Positions 52,613 to 62,327 of a DNA stretch of 64,000 nt are shown here, one piece after another. Made by a program: the position numbers and the translations under genes. Every line of letters begins with the position of its first letter. Position 1 is the first letter of the stretch. The stretch is from Actinomycetospora sp. NBRC 106375. Lineage in GTDB: Bacteria; Actinomycetota; Actinomycetes; Mycobacteriales; Pseudonocardiaceae. Under the pieces are notes generated by a model that saw only the letters and a program-made list of their open reading frames with translations, made no database searches and was not told the origin of the DNA. The stretch is taken from contig NZ_BSTS01000004.1 in assembly GCF_030269665.1 (NCBI RefSeq), forward strand, positions 248,001 through 312,000, written 5' to 3'.

Positions 52613-53029
52613 ATGCTTCGCAACACCGATGAGTCGCTGGCGCGCGCCCTCGGACGCCGGGCGGCGCAGATCGCCCTGGTGGGCGCGGTCGCGGCCACCC
52701 CGATGGCCTTCACCACCGGGCTCGCGTCCGCCGACACGACCGACTGGGACCAGCTGGCCCAGTGCGAGAGCGGCGGCGACTGGGGCACCCAGACCGGCAA
52801 CGGCTTCGGCGGCGGTCTGCAGTTCACGGACTCCACCTGGCGTGCGTTCGGCGGCTCCGGCCAGCCCGAGGACGCCAGCCGCTCGGAGCAGATCCAGGTC
52901 GCCGAGCGCGTCAAGGCCGAGCAGGGCATGAACGCCTGGCCGACCTGCTCCAAGAAGACGGGGCAGAGCGACAGCTCCTCCTCGTCCTCGTCGTCCTCGT
53001 CGTCCTCGTCCTCCTCGGACGACGACTGA
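52613..53029 (+). CDS. rpf: Resuscitation-promoting factor-like transglycosylase, secreted
   Basis: A 138-residue secreted protein. A signal peptide (about 1-40; QIALVGAVAATPMAFTTGLA then SADTTDWD) precedes the Rpf fold: [20 protein letters not shown] (catalytic Glu in CESGG), [16 protein letters not shown], and [19 protein letters not shown]. Rpf cleaves peptidoglycan and wakes dormant cells. The C-terminus is a Ser run ending in DDD, encoded by TCC/TCG repeats. A close duplicate follows. The 5' leader is long and GC-rich. GGAGAGAGG sits before the ATG. Confidence 0.9.
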   Translation: MLRNTDESLARALGRRAAQIALVGAVAATPMAFTTGLASADTTDWDQLAQCESGGDWGTQTGNGFGGGLQFTDSTWRAFGGSGQPEDASRSEQIQVAERVKAEQGMNAWPTCSKKTGQSDSSSSSSSSSSSSSSSDDD

Positions 53030-53048
53030 GGTCCTTTCCCGGCGCGTC

Positions 53049-53079
53049 GACCCCGGCTCCCCTCGGCGGAGCCGGGGTC
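53049..53079 (+). terminator. Intrinsic-type hairpin after rpf
   Basis: Perfect 12-bp arms GACCCCGGCTCC and GGAGCCGGGGTC separated by CCTCGGC, 20 bp after the first rpf stop, followed by GTCGTGTGTT. Confidence 0.75.
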
Positions 53080-53428
53080 GTCGTGTGTTCGGAAGTGACT
53101 CGCATCACAACTCTCAGCGACGCTGCGTGTGAGAGGAGGAACCGTCGGTGACACCGAGTCCTCTGTGCTGCACGTTCGTCACCCGATCGTGACTCGAGCA
53201 CCGTCCTCACGAAACTGAGAGCCACGAGCCGTGACCTCAGCGTGGATCTACGGTCCTCGAGTCGGCCCGTGCAGCGGTGCCGACCGGAGCCCGAGCGCCG
53301 TCCTGTCCGGCGGGGTCCGCCCCGACGCAGCAGTGCCCGGACAGGACCCGACAGCCCCGGGACTCCCCCCGTCCGCTCCCCCTCGCGACGGCCCGGCGGA
53401 CGCGGCAGGCGCGGCCTCGTGGAGATTC

Positions 53429-54133
53429 GTGGAGATCCGTTCCGTGCTGCCCGCAGCGCGCTCCGGGCGCCACCGCGCCCCCCACCGCCCCGGTCGCCTC
53501 GGCCGGGCCACCCTGGCCGTCGTCGCGGCGGGCGCCCCCGTCGTGCCCGCGGCCCTGCTCGCCGCCCCGGCTGCCCACGCCGACACCGACTGGGACGCCC
53601 TCGCCCAGTGCGAGAGCGGCGGCGACTGGGGCATCAACACCGGCAACGGCTTCGGCGGCGGTCTGCAGTTCACCGACTCGACCTGGAACGCCTTCGGCGG
53701 CTCCGGTTCCCCGGAGGACGCCAGCCGCGAGGAGCAGATCCAGGTCGCCGAGCGCGTCAAGGCCGAGCAGGGCATGAACGCCTGGCCGACCTGCTCGCGC
53801 AAGACCGGCCAGACCGACGACTCGCCGAACAGCAGCGTGCCCTCGGCGGGCTCGTCGTCGTCCTCGTCCTCGTCGTCGTCCTCGTCCGATGACGACGAGG
53901 CGGACGACGATTCCGGGTCGTCGGACTCCGGGTCGGGCTCGAGCGCCGAGACCCGCGCGGTGCGCGACACGGCCCCCGCGTCCGGCGGCAGCTACACGGT
54001 GCGCGCGGGCGACACCCTCGGGTCGATCGCCTCCTCGCACGGGGCGTCCTGGCAGTCGATCGCCGAGGCGAACCGCGACGTCATCACCGACCCGAACATG
54101 ATCTTCCCGGGGCAGACCCTCGCGATGGGCTGA
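53429..54133 (+). CDS. Second Rpf-like protein with C-terminal LysM domain
   Basis: A 234-residue paralogue of the preceding gene. A signal region ([20 protein letters not shown], then AAHADTDWD) leads to the Rpf fold [20 protein letters not shown] through [14 protein letters not shown], nearly identical to its neighbour. A Ser/Asp linker and LysM domain ([20 protein letters not shown], ending [10 protein letters not shown]) follow, anchoring it to peptidoglycan. The GTG at 53429 with GGAGATTC upstream is a guess; other GTGs lie nearby. The 399 bp upstream hold the terminator at 53049 and no gene. Confidence 0.85.
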   Translation: MEIRSVLPAARSGRHRAPHRPGRLGRATLAVVAAGAPVVPAALLAAPAAHADTDWDALAQCESGGDWGINTGNGFGGGLQFTDSTWNAFGGSGSPEDASREEQIQVAERVKAEQGMNAWPTCSRKTGQTDDSPNSSVPSAGSSSSSSSSSSSSDDDEADDDSGSSDSGSGSSAETRAVRDTAPASGGSYTVRAGDTLGSIASSHGASWQSIAEANRDVITDPNMIFPGQTLAMG

Positions 54134-54161
54134 CCCCGGGCACGCGGCGCCCGTCGTCGGT

Positions 54162-54290
54162 GGAGCGAGGGCGTCCCTCGCTGCGTCCCACGCAGTCAGG
54201 GACGCCTTCGCTCCGTCGCTCGGCCGCCGCGCCGATGGCACGAAGGACGCCTTCGCTGCGTGCCACGCAGTCAGGGACGCCTTCGCTCCG
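54162..54290. repeat. Palindromic family E, two copies
   Basis: Copy 1 (54162-54214) is a near-perfect 53-bp palindrome running from GGAGCGAGGGCGTCCCT to AGGGACGCCTTCGCTCC. Copy 2 (54241-54289) repeats GCCACGCAGTCAGGGACGCC and TTCGCTCCG. Both lie between the convergent rpf and moaE genes, where they may end transcription of both. Confidence 0.85.
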
Positions 54291-54305
54291 GGACCGGGGA
54301 ACGGG

Positions 54306-54734
54306 TCAGGGGCAGTTGACCCATTCCTCGGTGCCGTCGGTGAACTCCTGGCGCTTCCACACCGGCAGCTCCCGCTTCACGGCGTCGACGAGCTCGCTGC
54401 AGGCGTCGAACGCCTCGCGGCGGTGCTCGGCGGCGACGGCGCAGGCCAGGGCGACGTCGCCGATCCCGAGCGCGCCCACGCGGTGGGTCACGGCGAGCGC
54501 CCGCACGCCGGGGAACCGCCCGGCGACCTCGGCCGCCACCTTCTCCACCACCGTCGCGGCGCTCGGGTGGCCCTCGTAGTCCAGCGCGGTCACCGAGCGG
54601 CCGTGGTCGTGGTCGCGGACGACGCCCGCGAACGTGACGACCGCGCCGGCCGCGGCGTCGTCGACCAGCGCGGCGTGCTCGGAGACGTCGAGCGGCTCCT
54701 CGGTGACGGTCGCGCGCAGCACGCGGGCGGTCAT
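54306..54734 (-). CDS. moaE: Molybdopterin synthase large subunit MoaE
   Basis: A 142-residue MoaE. Markers are [31 protein letters not shown], the substrate pocket [20 protein letters not shown] and the catalytic lysines in [18 protein letters not shown]. It converts precursor Z to molybdopterin together with MoaD, which is absent here. The ATG at 54734 overlaps the mog stop. The moaE-mog-moaC group fits with the XdhC/CoxD/CoxE-like set nearby. Confidence 0.92.
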   Translation of the reverse strand: MTARVLRATVTEEPLDVSEHAALVDDAAAGAVVTFAGVVRDHDHGRSVTALDYEGHPSAATVVEKVAAEVAGRFPGVRALAVTHRVGALGIGDVALACAVAAEHRREAFDACSELVDAVKRELPVWKRQEFTDGTEEWVNCP

Positions 54735-55237
54735 GCGTGGTCCCCTCCCAGGATCTGGTCGACGGCGTGGGCCAGGATCGGCTCGAGCACGGCCAGGCCG
54801 TCGCGCACCCCGCCCGGGGAGCCGGGCAGGTTCACCACCAGGGTGCGCTTGGCGACGCCCGCCACGCCACGCGAGAGCACCGAGGTCGGGACCTTGTCCG
54901 CGCCGGCGCGGCGCACGGCGTCGGCGAGGCCCGGGATCTCGTAGTCGAGCACGGCGCGGGTCGCCTCGGGTGTCGCGTCGGTGGGCGAGATGCCGGTGCC
55001 GCCGGTGGTGACGACGACGTGCGCCGCGTCGGCGACGGCCTCGCGCAGCGCCGCGGCCACGGGCTCGCCGTCGGGCACGACCACCGGGTCGGGCGTCGTG
55101 AACCCCATCCCGCGCAGCCACTCGACGATGATCGGCCCGCCCCGGTCGGTGTAGACGCCCGAGGAGGCGCGGTTCGACGCCGTCACCACCCGCGCGCGGC
55201 GAGTCGGGTCACCGGCCGTCGGGTCGGGTCCAGACAC
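54731..55237 (-). CDS. mog: Molybdopterin adenylyltransferase MogA/MoaB-like
   Basis: A 168-residue MPT adenylyltransferase. Characteristic blocks are [54 protein letters not shown] and [19 protein letters not shown]. It activates molybdopterin before metal insertion. GTG at 55237 overlaps moaC by 29 bp. It is transcribed with moaC and moaE. Confidence 0.92.
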   Translation of the reverse strand: MSGPDPTAGDPTRRARVVTASNRASSGVYTDRGGPIIVEWLRGMGFTTPDPVVVPDGEPVAAALREAVADAAHVVVTTGGTGISPTDATPEATRAVLDYEIPGLADAVRRAGADKVPTSVLSRGVAGVAKRTLVVNLPGSPGGVRDGLAVLEPILAHAVDQILGGDHA

Positions 55238-55703
55238 CGGAGCGGCCCCCTTCCTTGTGCTCGAGGCGCACCGCGTCGAGCGTCGCCGCCGGGTCCAGCG
55301 CCTTGATCATGTCGTGCAGCGTCAGCCCGGCGACGGCGACGGCGGTCAGCGCCTCCATCTCCACACCGGTGCGGTCGGCGCTGCGGGCGGTCGCGGTGAT
55401 GGCGACGTGGTCGTCGCCGACCTCGAGGTCGACCGTCACCCCGGCCAGCGGGATCGGGTGGCACAGCGGGACGAGGTCCGGGGTGCGCTTGGCGCCCATG
55501 ATGCCGGCGACCCGGGCTACCCCGAGCGCGTCGCCCTTGGGGACGGTGTCGTTCCGCAGGGCGGCGGTGACCTCGGGCGTCGTGCGCACCACGCCGGTCG
55601 CGGTCGCCGTGCGCCGCGTGACCTCCTTGTCGCCGACGTCGACCATGCGCGCGGCACCGGTCGCGTCGACGTGAGTGAGGCCGCCTGGCCCCGGCTCAGT
55701 CAT
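55209..55703 (-). CDS. moaC: Cyclic pyranopterin monophosphate synthase MoaC
   Basis: A 164-residue MoaC. Conserved parts are [53 protein letters not shown] (active His) and [20 protein letters not shown] (Lys and Asp). It forms precursor Z from the MoaA product; moaA is not in the window. The ATG at 55703 overlaps the malic enzyme stop by 8 bp. Confidence 0.92.
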   Translation of the reverse strand: MTEPGPGGLTHVDATGAARMVDVGDKEVTRRTATATGVVRTTPEVTAALRNDTVPKGDALGVARVAGIMGAKRTPDLVPLCHPIPLAGVTVDLEVGDDHVAITATARSADRTGVEMEALTAVAVAGLTLHDMIKALDPAATLDAVRLEHKEGGRSGVWTRPDGR

Positions 55704-57156
55704 CGGTGTCCTCCGCGGCGCGGGCCGTCTCCTCGCCGACGGCCAGCGCCTCGCCGACGGGGACGCCCTCGCCACCGCGGTCCTGCTCGGCGACCTTCCG
55801 GACGGCGGCGGCCACGGCCGTCGCCACCGTGCTGTCGAAGACGCTGGGCACGATGAACAGCGGGTTCGGCTCGCTCACGACGTCGGCGATCGCCGCCGCG
55901 GCCGCGAGCAGCATGACGTCCGAGATGCCGCGGGCGTGCGCGTCGAGCAGTCCCCGGAAGATGCCGGGGAAGGCGAGCACGTTGTTGATCTGGTTCGGGT
56001 AGTCCGAGCGGCCGGTGGCGACGACGGACGCGTGCTGCTGGGCGATCGACGGGTCGATCTCCGGATCCGGGTTCGCGAGCGCGAACACGACGGCGTCCTC
56101 CGCCATGCCGGCGACGTCGTCCTCGGTGAGCAGATCCGGCGCGGAGACCCCGATGAAGACGTCGGCCCCGGGCATCGCGTCGGCCAGGGTGCCCGTGCGC
56201 CGGTCGCGGTTGGTCTGCTCGGCGACCCACGCGAGGCTGGGGTGCAGGCCGGGGCGGTCGGGGTGGATGACCCCCTCGACGTCGACAGCGATGAGGTCGG
56301 CCGGCGCCAGGGGCAGCAGCAGCCGGATGATCGCCGAGCCGGCGGCGCCGACGCCGCAGACGACGATCCGGCAGTCGTTCATCTCCTTGCCGACGACGCG
56401 CAGCGCGTTGCGCAGCGCGCCGAGCACGACCACCGCGGTGCCGTGCTGATCGTCGTGGAAGACGGGGATGTCGAGCTTCTCGCGCAGCCGCTCCTCGATC
56501 TCGAAGCAGCGCGGGGCGGCGATGTCCTCGAGGTTGATCCCGCCGTAGCCGGGCGCCAGCACCTCGACGGTGCGGATGATCTCCTCGGTGTCCTGGGTGT
56601 CGAGGCAGACCGGCCACGCGTCGACGCCCGCGAAGCGCTTGAACAGGGCCGCCTTGCCCTCCATCACCGGCATCGCCGCGGCGGCCCCGAGGTTGCCCAG
56701 CCCCAGCACGGCGGAGCCGTCCGTGACGACCGCGACGGTGTTCCGCTTGATCGTCAGGCTGCGGGCGTCGTCGGGACGGGCGGCGATCGCCTGGCACACG
56801 CGGGCGACCCCGGGCGTGTAGGCGCGCGAGAGGTCCTCGCGGGTCCGGAGCCCGACCTTCGGCGTGACCTCGATCTTGCCGCCCAGGTGGACGAGGAACG
56901 TGCGGTCGGAGACGTTGCGCACCCGCACGCCGTCGAGGGCGTCGAGCGCGTCGGTGATCTGGTGGGTGTGCTCCTCGGAGAGGGCGTTGCAGCTGATGTC
57001 GACGATGATCGAGTCGGTGCGCGACTCGACGACGTCGAACGCCGTCATGACACCGCCGACCCGCCCGACGGCGACGGCGAGGTCGCCCGCGGCGGTCGCG
57101 CTCGCGGGCGCCTCCACACGAGCCGTGATCGCGTAACCCGGACCGGGGACGGTCAC
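55696..57156 (-). CDS. NAD-dependent malic enzyme with N-terminal ACT domain
   Basis: A 486-residue malic enzyme that oxidatively decarboxylates malate to pyruvate and CO2. An ACT domain (about 1-85) with [17 protein letters not shown] precedes the catalytic part: [36 protein letters not shown], the catalytic Lys in [29 protein letters not shown] and [12 protein letters not shown] presence implies effector control. GTG at 57156 overlaps the nucleotidyltransferase stop. Confidence 0.9.
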   Translation of the reverse strand: MTVPGPGYAITARVEAPASATAAGDLAVAVGRVGGVMTAFDVVESRTDSIIVDISCNALSEEHTHQITDALDALDGVRVRNVSDRTFLVHLGGKIEVTPKVGLRTREDLSRAYTPGVARVCQAIAARPDDARSLTIKRNTVAVVTDGSAVLGLGNLGAAAAMPVMEGKAALFKRFAGVDAWPVCLDTQDTEEIIRTVEVLAPGYGGINLEDIAAPRCFEIEERLREKLDIPVFHDDQHGTAVVVLGALRNALRVVGKEMNDCRIVVCGVGAAGSAIIRLLLPLAPADLIAVDVEGVIHPDRPGLHPSLAWVAEQTNRDRRTGTLADAMPGADVFIGVSAPDLLTEDDVAGMAEDAVVFALANPDPEIDPSIAQQHASVVATGRSDYPNQINNVLAFPGIFRGLLDAHARGISDVMLLAAAAAIADVVSEPNPLFIVPSVFDSTVATAVAAAVRKVAEQDRGGEGVPVGEALAVGEETARAAEDTDD

Positions 57157-57758
57157 CGTCCCGCCTCCTCTCGTCGGTTCCAGCGCTGCAGGTCGTCGGG
57201 GGTGTCGAGGTCGTCCTCGACCGCGACGTCGCCGATCTCCACGGCGACCACGTCGCCCCGGCCGCGCAGGAAGCCCCGCGCGCCCGCGTCGCCGGTGGCG
57301 GCCGCGCGCACAGCCTCCCAGTGGTCGCGACCGAGCAGCACGGGGTGGCCCGCGCGACCCCCGACCGCGCCGCGGGCGATCACGTCCGGTGCCGTGGCCC
57401 TAGCGGCCACCCGCGCGAGGGCCTCGGGGCCGATGCCGGGGGTGTCGACGAGGGCGACGAGCACCGCGAGGGCGTCCGAGCCGCTCAGCGCGTCGAGGCC
57501 GGCCCGGAGGGACGCCGCCTGGCCCTCGGTGTCCCAGCCGGGCGCGGGCACCCACGTGGTGCCCTCGTCGAGCAGGTCGGCCGTGCCGGGCAGCCCGGCC
57601 CCGAGCACGACGACGACCGGGTCGAGCCCCGCCGCCCCCAGTGCACGGGCCCCCCGGCGGACCAGCGGCTCGCCGTCGAGCTCGACGGCGGCCTTCGGCC
57701 GGCCCATCCGCCGGCCACCGCCGGCGGCGAGCAGGAGACCTGCGACCGTCTTCTCGAT
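57153..57758 (-). CDS. MobA/MocA-like nucleotidyltransferase
   Basis: About 201 residues with the MobA/MocA-type Rossmann signature [20 protein letters not shown], then [27 protein letters not shown] (catalytic Asp), [15 protein letters not shown] and [20 protein letters not shown]. These enzymes add GMP or CMP to molybdopterin; CTP is used for CO dehydrogenase-type enzymes. This fits with nearby mog-moaC-moaE. No ATG, GTG or TTG lies between the upstream gene's stop (57791) and the fold. The provisional start is an ATC at 57758, with GGAGCGGAGCGGAGC before it. A longer form overlapping the upstream gene is possible. Confidence 0.8.
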   Translation of the reverse strand: MEKTVAGLLLAAGGGRRMGRPKAAVELDGEPLVRRGARALGAAGLDPVVVVLGAGLPGTADLLDEGTTWVPAPGWDTEGQAASLRAGLDALSGSDALAVLVALVDTPGIGPEALARVAARATAPDVIARGAVGGRAGHPVLLGRDHWEAVRAAATGDAGARGFLRGRGDVVAVEIGDVAVEDDLDTPDDLQRWNRREEAGR

Positions 57759-57790
57759 GGTCCAGCTCCGCTCCGCTCCGTGTCCCGGGC

Positions 57791-58003
57791 CTAGCGGTTG
57801 ATCTCGGTGACCGGGTGGACGTAGCCGAGCTGGTCGGCCGGGAGCGGGAACTCGGTGTCGCCGAAGGGCGACGGCGATCCCTGGGTCGGCGCCATGAGCT
57901 CGGTGACGGGGTGGTCGCCCTCGACCTCGGGCCACCAGGGTTCGCCGCCGCGCACGGGGCTCTCGTGCTCCGGCTGCTCTCCGGTCGCGTGGTGGTCGGC
58001 CAT
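57791..58003 (-). CDS. Small hypothetical protein, 70 residues
   Basis: Unrecognised protein that starts [17 protein letters not shown] and ends [19 protein letters not shown]. It is hydrophilic and mostly disordered in appearance. The start is supported by GGAGGAGCCGGAGAGAG upstream. It is presumably co-transcribed with the nucleotidyltransferase and the genes behind it. Confidence 0.6.
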   Translation of the reverse strand: MADHHATGEQPEHESPVRGGEPWWPEVEGDHPVTELMAPTQGSPSPFGDTEFPLPADQLGYVHPVTEINR

Positions 58004-58111
58004 CTCTCTCCGGCTCCTCCCGCCGTACGTGGGGCCCGCCCGGACGGCGGAGCCCCAGTCTGCCGCACCAGCGAGGTGTGCGCGCCGGAGCCCGACTACC
58101 GTGGAGAGACG

Positions 58112-60475
58112 ATGTCCGGCAAGTCCCTGCTCGACCACCTGCGCGCCCAGGACGACGACACCCTGGGCGCGCTGTTGCGTGCCCGCCCGGACCTCGCGCT
58201 GCCCGCGCCCGCCGACACCGGCGTCGTGGCCACCCGGGCGAGCGTGCGGATGTCGGTCGGCCGGGCCTGCGAGGACCTCGACGCCTTCACCCTGCAGGTG
58301 GTCGACGCGCTGCTCGTCGTGCGCGCCGACGAGGCCTCCGCCGCCGCGGGCGACGTCCTGGCCCTGCTCGGCGCCGACCGCGCCGACGCCGGGCGCGCCG
58401 CGCTCGCCGACCTCGAGCGCCGTGCCCTCGCGTGGCCCGACGGCTCCACCGTCCCGCCCGCGCTGCCGCACGCGGACCCCGCGGCGACCGCCGGGTGGCG
58501 GGCGGTCCCGGCCCTGCGCGACGTGTCGGTGCGCTACCCCGGCGGCCTCGGGCGGCCGGCCCCGGAGTTCTCCGAGATCGCGCTGACCGACGACCCCGCC
58601 GCGGTCGTCGCCGGCCTGTCCGCCGACGAGCGCTCGGTGGTGGACGCGCTGGCCGCCGACGGCCCGATCGGGCGCAGCCGCGCTGCAGGGCCCGGTTCAG
58701 GGGAGCACGCCGATAAGGGCCCGGTGGGGCGGCTGCTCGCGGCGGGCCTGCTGCACCGCGTCGACCACGAGACCGTCGAGCTCGCCCGCGAGGCCGCCCT
58801 CGGCGTCCGGGGCAATCGTCCGCTCGGCGACGTCCCCCTCGCCGACCCCATGCCGGCGCCGCGGCGCCAGGACCCCGCCGACGTCGACGCCACGGCCGCG
58901 GGCGAGATCCTCGAGCTGGTGCGGCACGCGGAGTCGGTGCTCACGGCGTGGTCCGACCGCCCGCCGTCCGTCCTGCGCTCGGGCGGGCTCGGGGTGCGGG
59001 ACCTGCGGCGGGTGGCCCGCGACGAGGGGCTCACCGAGCAGGACGCCGCGCTGCTGGTCGAGGTGCTCGCCGGTGCCGGGCTGGTCGCGGTGTCGGAGGG
59101 CGCGGACGCGGCGTGGACGCCGACCGTCACCGTCGACCGCTGGCTCGCCGCGGGCCCCGACGTGCGGTGGACGACGCTCGCCCGCGGCTGGCTCGACACC
59201 CCGCGCGCCCCGTCCCTGGTCGGCGCGCGCGACGTCGGCGACAAGCTGATCGGCCCGCTCTCCGACGAGGCGCGCCGGCCCTGGGCGCCCGCGCTGCGCC
59301 GCCGCGTGCTCGACCGGCTCGCCGAGTTCGACGACGGCGAGGGCCCGCCCACGGCTGACGACCTCGTCGCCTCCCTGGCCTGGCGCGCCCCGCGCAAAGG
59401 CGGGCGCCAGCGCGACGAGATGATCCGCACGGTGCTGCGCGAGGCCACCACGATCGGCTTCGTCGCCCACGACGCGCTCACCTCCGCCGCCCGGGAGCTG
59501 CTCACCGTGGCCCGCGGTCCCGGCGACGACCCCGACGGCGCCGCGGCGGCCGCCCTGCGCCGCTCGCTGCCCGACCCCGTCGACCACGTGCTCCTGCAGG
59601 CCGACCTCACCGCCATCGCCCCCGGGCGCCTCGAACCCGGGCTCGCGGCCGCGCTCGACCGCGTCGCCGACGTCGAGTCCGCGGGCAGCGCCACGGTCTA
59701 CCGGATCAGCGAGGCCACGGTGCGCCGCGCGCTCGACCTCGGGCAGACGGCCGCCGACCTGCACGAGCTGTTCTCGACGCGCTCGGCCACGCCGGTGCCC
59801 CAGGGGCTGACGTACCTCGTCGACGACGTCGCCCGCCGCCACGGGCGCCTGCGCGGCGGGGCGGCCGCGTCGTTCCTGCGCTCCGAGGACGAGGCCCTCG
59901 TCGCCGAGGTCCTCGCCCACCCCGAGGCCGAGCGCCTGGAGCTGCGTCGCATCGCGCCGACCGTGCTGGTCAGCCAGCAGCCGCTGGTCGACGTCCTCGA
60001 GGCCCTGCGCGCCGCCGGGCTCTCCCCCGTCGCCGAGGACGACGTCGGCGGTGTGCTCGACCTGCGGCCCCGGGGCCGGCGCACCGCCGCCCGCCGGCCG
60101 GAGCGCGCGGTGGGCACGACGCCGTCGCTGTCCTCCGACCAGGTCGTCGCCCTCGTCGCCCAGCTGCGCGCGGGCGACCGCGCCGCCACCGCCTCCCGCG
60201 GGCGCGCCACGGGCGCCGGCTCCGGCCGCACGGCCACGTCCGCGACGGTCGCGGTGCTCGCCGAGGCCGCCCGCACCGGCCGCAGCGTGTGGATCGGCTA
60301 CGTCGACGCCCACGGCACGGCGTCCCAGCGCGTCGTGCGCCCCCTGCGCGTCGGCGGCGGCGTGCTGGAAGGCGTGGAGGACGACGGCGACACGAACGGC
60401 GACGTCGTCGGCGGCGCCGCGATGTCCTTCGCGCTGCACCGGATCACCTCGGTCAGCGTCCTCGCCGACCGCTGA
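58112..60475 (+). CDS. Helicase-associated domain protein (XPB/Ssl2 N-terminal-like)
   Basis: A 787-residue actinobacterial protein of the helicase XPB/Ssl2 N-terminal (Helicase_C_3) family. The N-terminus [23 protein letters not shown] is typical. Tandem winged-helix-like regions fill the middle. [20 protein letters not shown] and the C-terminal WYL-like part [31 protein letters not shown] follow. No helicase motor motifs are present. The role is likely nucleic-acid-related and unknown. ATG at 58112. It is convergent with the conservon, with a double repeat between. Confidence 0.8.
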   Translation: MSGKSLLDHLRAQDDDTLGALLRARPDLALPAPADTGVVATRASVRMSVGRACEDLDAFTLQVVDALLVVRADEASAAAGDVLALLGADRADAGRAALADLERRALAWPDGSTVPPALPHADPAATAGWRAVPALRDVSVRYPGGLGRPAPEFSEIALTDDPAAVVAGLSADERSVVDALAADGPIGRSRAAGPGSGEHADKGPVGRLLAAGLLHRVDHETVELAREAALGVRGNRPLGDVPLADPMPAPRRQDPADVDATAAGEILELVRHAESVLTAWSDRPPSVLRSGGLGVRDLRRVARDEGLTEQDAALLVEVLAGAGLVAVSEGADAAWTPTVTVDRWLAAGPDVRWTTLARGWLDTPRAPSLVGARDVGDKLIGPLSDEARRPWAPALRRRVLDRLAEFDDGEGPPTADDLVASLAWRAPRKGGRQRDEMIRTVLREATTIGFVAHDALTSAARELLTVARGPGDDPDGAAAAALRRSLPDPVDHVLLQADLTAIAPGRLEPGLAAALDRVADVESAGSATVYRISEATVRRALDLGQTAADLHELFSTRSATPVPQGLTYLVDDVARRHGRLRGGAAASFLRSEDEALVAEVLAHPEAERLELRRIAPTVLVSQQPLVDVLEALRAAGLSPVAEDDVGGVLDLRPRGRRTAARRPERAVGTTPSLSSDQVVALVAQLRAGDRAATASRGRATGAGSGRTATSATVAVLAEAARTGRSVWIGYVDAHGTASQRVVRPLRVGGGVLEGVEDDGDTNGDVVGGAAMSFALHRITSVSVLADR

Positions 60476-60488
60476 GGCTCGCCAGGTT

Positions 60489-60614
60489 CCTGCAGCGAAC
60501 GGGTATCTCGCTGCTTCTATGCGCGCGAAGTCCCCGTTGATCACTCGCTACGCCGGATGCGAACGGGGAGAACCAGCGCATAGAGGCAGCGAACAGCGCG
60601 TTCGCTGCAACAAC
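60489..60614. repeat. Palindromic repeat family B, two copies tail to tail
   Basis: Copy 60492-60545 reads GCAGCGAACGGGTATCTCGC..CCCCGTTGATCAC. A second copy (60561-60611) runs in the opposite direction and ends GCGCGTTCGCTGC. Together they form a large inverted repeat with about 15 bp between, located between the convergent helicase-domain and GTPase genes. Confidence 0.85.
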
Positions 60615-60618
60615 ACGC

Positions 60619-61221
60619 TCAGGCCCGGGCGCCGACCGCCCAGACCTGCATGGCGTGTTCCACGAGCGCGATGAGCGCCTGCTTCGTCGACTCCCGGTCG
60701 CGGGCGTCGACGGTGAGGATCGGCACCGCGGGGTCGATGGCGAGCGCCTCGCGGACGTCCTCGAGCTCGTGGCGCAGGACGCCGTCGAAGCAGTTCACGC
60801 CCAGCACGTAGGGCAGGCGGCGGTCCTCGAAGAAGTCGACCGCCGCGAAGCAGTCGGCGAGCCGGCGGGTGTCGGCGAGGACGACCGCACCGATCGCGCC
60901 GCGGACGAGGTCGTCCCACATGAACCAGAACCGGTCCTGTCCGGGGGTGCCGAACAGGTAGAGGATCAGGTCGGAGTCCAGCGACACGCGGCCGAAGTCC
61001 ATCGCCACCGTGGTGGTGCGCTTGTTGGGCACCGCCGAGAGGTCGTCGACACCGGAGCTGGCGTCGGTCATCACGGCCTCGGTGGTCAGCGGGTCGATCT
61101 CCGAGACCGAACCGACGAACGTCGTCTTGCCGACACCGAACCCACCGGCCACGACGATCTTGGCTGAGGTGGTGGTCGGGGCGGGCTCGGCCACGGCCGC
61201 GTCAGAGCCGTCGAAGTCCAC
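60619..61221 (-). CDS. cvnD: Conservon GTPase CvnD
   Basis: A 200-residue small Ras/MglA-like GTPase. P-loop AKIVVAGGFGVGKTTFVGS, switch region TVAMDFGRVSLDSDLILYLF, G3 GTPGQDRFWFMWDDL (DxxG replaced by TPGQ, as in this family), and NCFDG near the NKxD position. It is the last gene of a CvnA-B-C-D conservon, which links a sensor kinase-like protein to a GTPase. GTG at 61221 overlaps DUF742 by 20 bp. Confidence 0.9.
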   Translation of the reverse strand: MDFDGSDAAVAEPAPTTTSAKIVVAGGFGVGKTTFVGSVSEIDPLTTEAVMTDASSGVDDLSAVPNKRTTTVAMDFGRVSLDSDLILYLFGTPGQDRFWFMWDDLVRGAIGAVVLADTRRLADCFAAVDFFEDRRLPYVLGVNCFDGVLRHELEDVREALAIDPAVPILTVDARDRESTKQALIALVEHAMQVWAVGARA

Positions 61222-61882
61222 TCAACACCCTTTCCATCAACGCCATGTCCGGGACGTCGCCCGAGGTCGAGGCGGTCTGGTGCACCACGACGGTGCCCTG
61301 CGAGGCCATGTCGCCGATCAGCACCCGGGCGACGCCGAGCGGCAGCGTCAGCAACGCCGCCACCTCCGCGACCGACCGGGGCTCGCGACACAGCTCCGCC
61401 ACGGCGCGGTGCTCGTACTGGGGGATCCGCGACGGGTCGCGGCCCGCGGTGCCGACCGAGACGAGGGTCTCGATGGCGAGGTCGTAGACCGGGCGGGTGC
61501 GCCCGCCGGTCCAGGCGTAGGGGCGCACGATCGCGACGTCCTCGGCGCGCTCGGCCGGCGGTTCGGGCTCGGGCAGCTCGTGCCGCGGCGGCCCCACCTG
61601 GGGCGTGCCGTACGGCGCCGTCTGCGGCTCGCCCCCGGACCAGGAGTGGGCGCCGTCGGGCGCCCCGTCGCCGTAGAGGTAGCCGTCGGGGGCGACGGTG
61701 CCGCCGCTGTCCGGGCCGGTCGCCGGCTCGTCGCTCGGCGCCGCGGCGTCGGGACCGTCGGACGGCGCGTCGGTCCGACGACGGCGGAAGAGCCCGCGCC
61801 GCTCGCCGCGCGGCCCTCTCGGCGCCGGCCCGTTGATCCCGTTGAGGATGTCGGCGAAGGACTCGCCGGGGTCATCGCTCAC
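61202..61882 (-). CDS. cvnC: Conservon DUF742 protein CvnC
   Basis: A 226-residue protein. The first ~110 residues are Pro/Gly/Arg-rich, longer than usual for CvnC. The conserved DUF742 part follows: IVRPYAWTGGRTRPVYDLAIE, AVAELCREPRSVAEVAALL, LPLGVARVLIGDMASQG and the ending LMERVLSGLRRL. It is thought to bridge the roadblock protein and the GTPase. It lies 22 bp after the roadblock gene. Confidence 0.9.
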   Translation of the reverse strand: MSDDPGESFADILNGINGPAPRGPRGERRGLFRRRRTDAPSDGPDAAAPSDEPATGPDSGGTVAPDGYLYGDGAPDGAHSWSGGEPQTAPYGTPQVGPPRHELPEPEPPAERAEDVAIVRPYAWTGGRTRPVYDLAIETLVSVGTAGRDPSRIPQYEHRAVAELCREPRSVAEVAALLTLPLGVARVLIGDMASQGTVVVHQTASTSGDVPDMALMERVLSGLRRL

Positions 61883-61904
61883 CGGTCGTCACCCCCTCGC
61901 GCGG

Positions 61905-62327
61905 TCATCGCACCGCCGACCCCTGGAGCTCGGCGCGGAGCTCGGGGGTCAGGAGCTGGCCCACCCGGTCGACCAGCAGGGTCATCTCGTAGCCGACCAG
62001 CCCGATGTCGCAGTTCGGCGCGGCGAGCGTCGCCAGGCACGACCCGTCGCTGATGGACATCAGCAGGACGATGCCCCGCTCCATCTCGACGACGGTCTGC
62101 ACGACGTCGCCCGCCTCGAAGCACCGCGCCGCGCCCTGCGTGAGGCTGACCAGCCCGGACGCCACCGCCGCCAGCTGGTCGGCGCGGTCGCGCGGCAGCC
62201 GGTTCGACGCGGTGAGCAGCAGGCCGTCGGCCGACACGACCACGGCGTGGGCGACACCGGGCACGCGCTCGGCGAAATTCGAGACCAACCAGCCGAACCG
62301 GCTCGGCTGCGACTGGGTTTCGGTCAC
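61905..62327 (-). CDS. cvnB: Conservon roadblock/LC7 protein CvnB
   Basis: A 140-residue roadblock-fold protein: [60 protein letters not shown] and [19 protein letters not shown]. In conservons it probably binds and regulates the GTPase. The GTG at 62327 overlaps the upstream kinase stop by GTGA. Confidence 0.92.
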   Translation of the reverse strand: MTETQSQPSRFGWLVSNFAERVPGVAHAVVVSADGLLLTASNRLPRDRADQLAAVASGLVSLTQGAARCFEAGDVVQTVVEMERGIVLLMSISDGSCLATLAAPNCDIGLVGYEMTLLVDRVGQLLTPELRAELQGSAVR

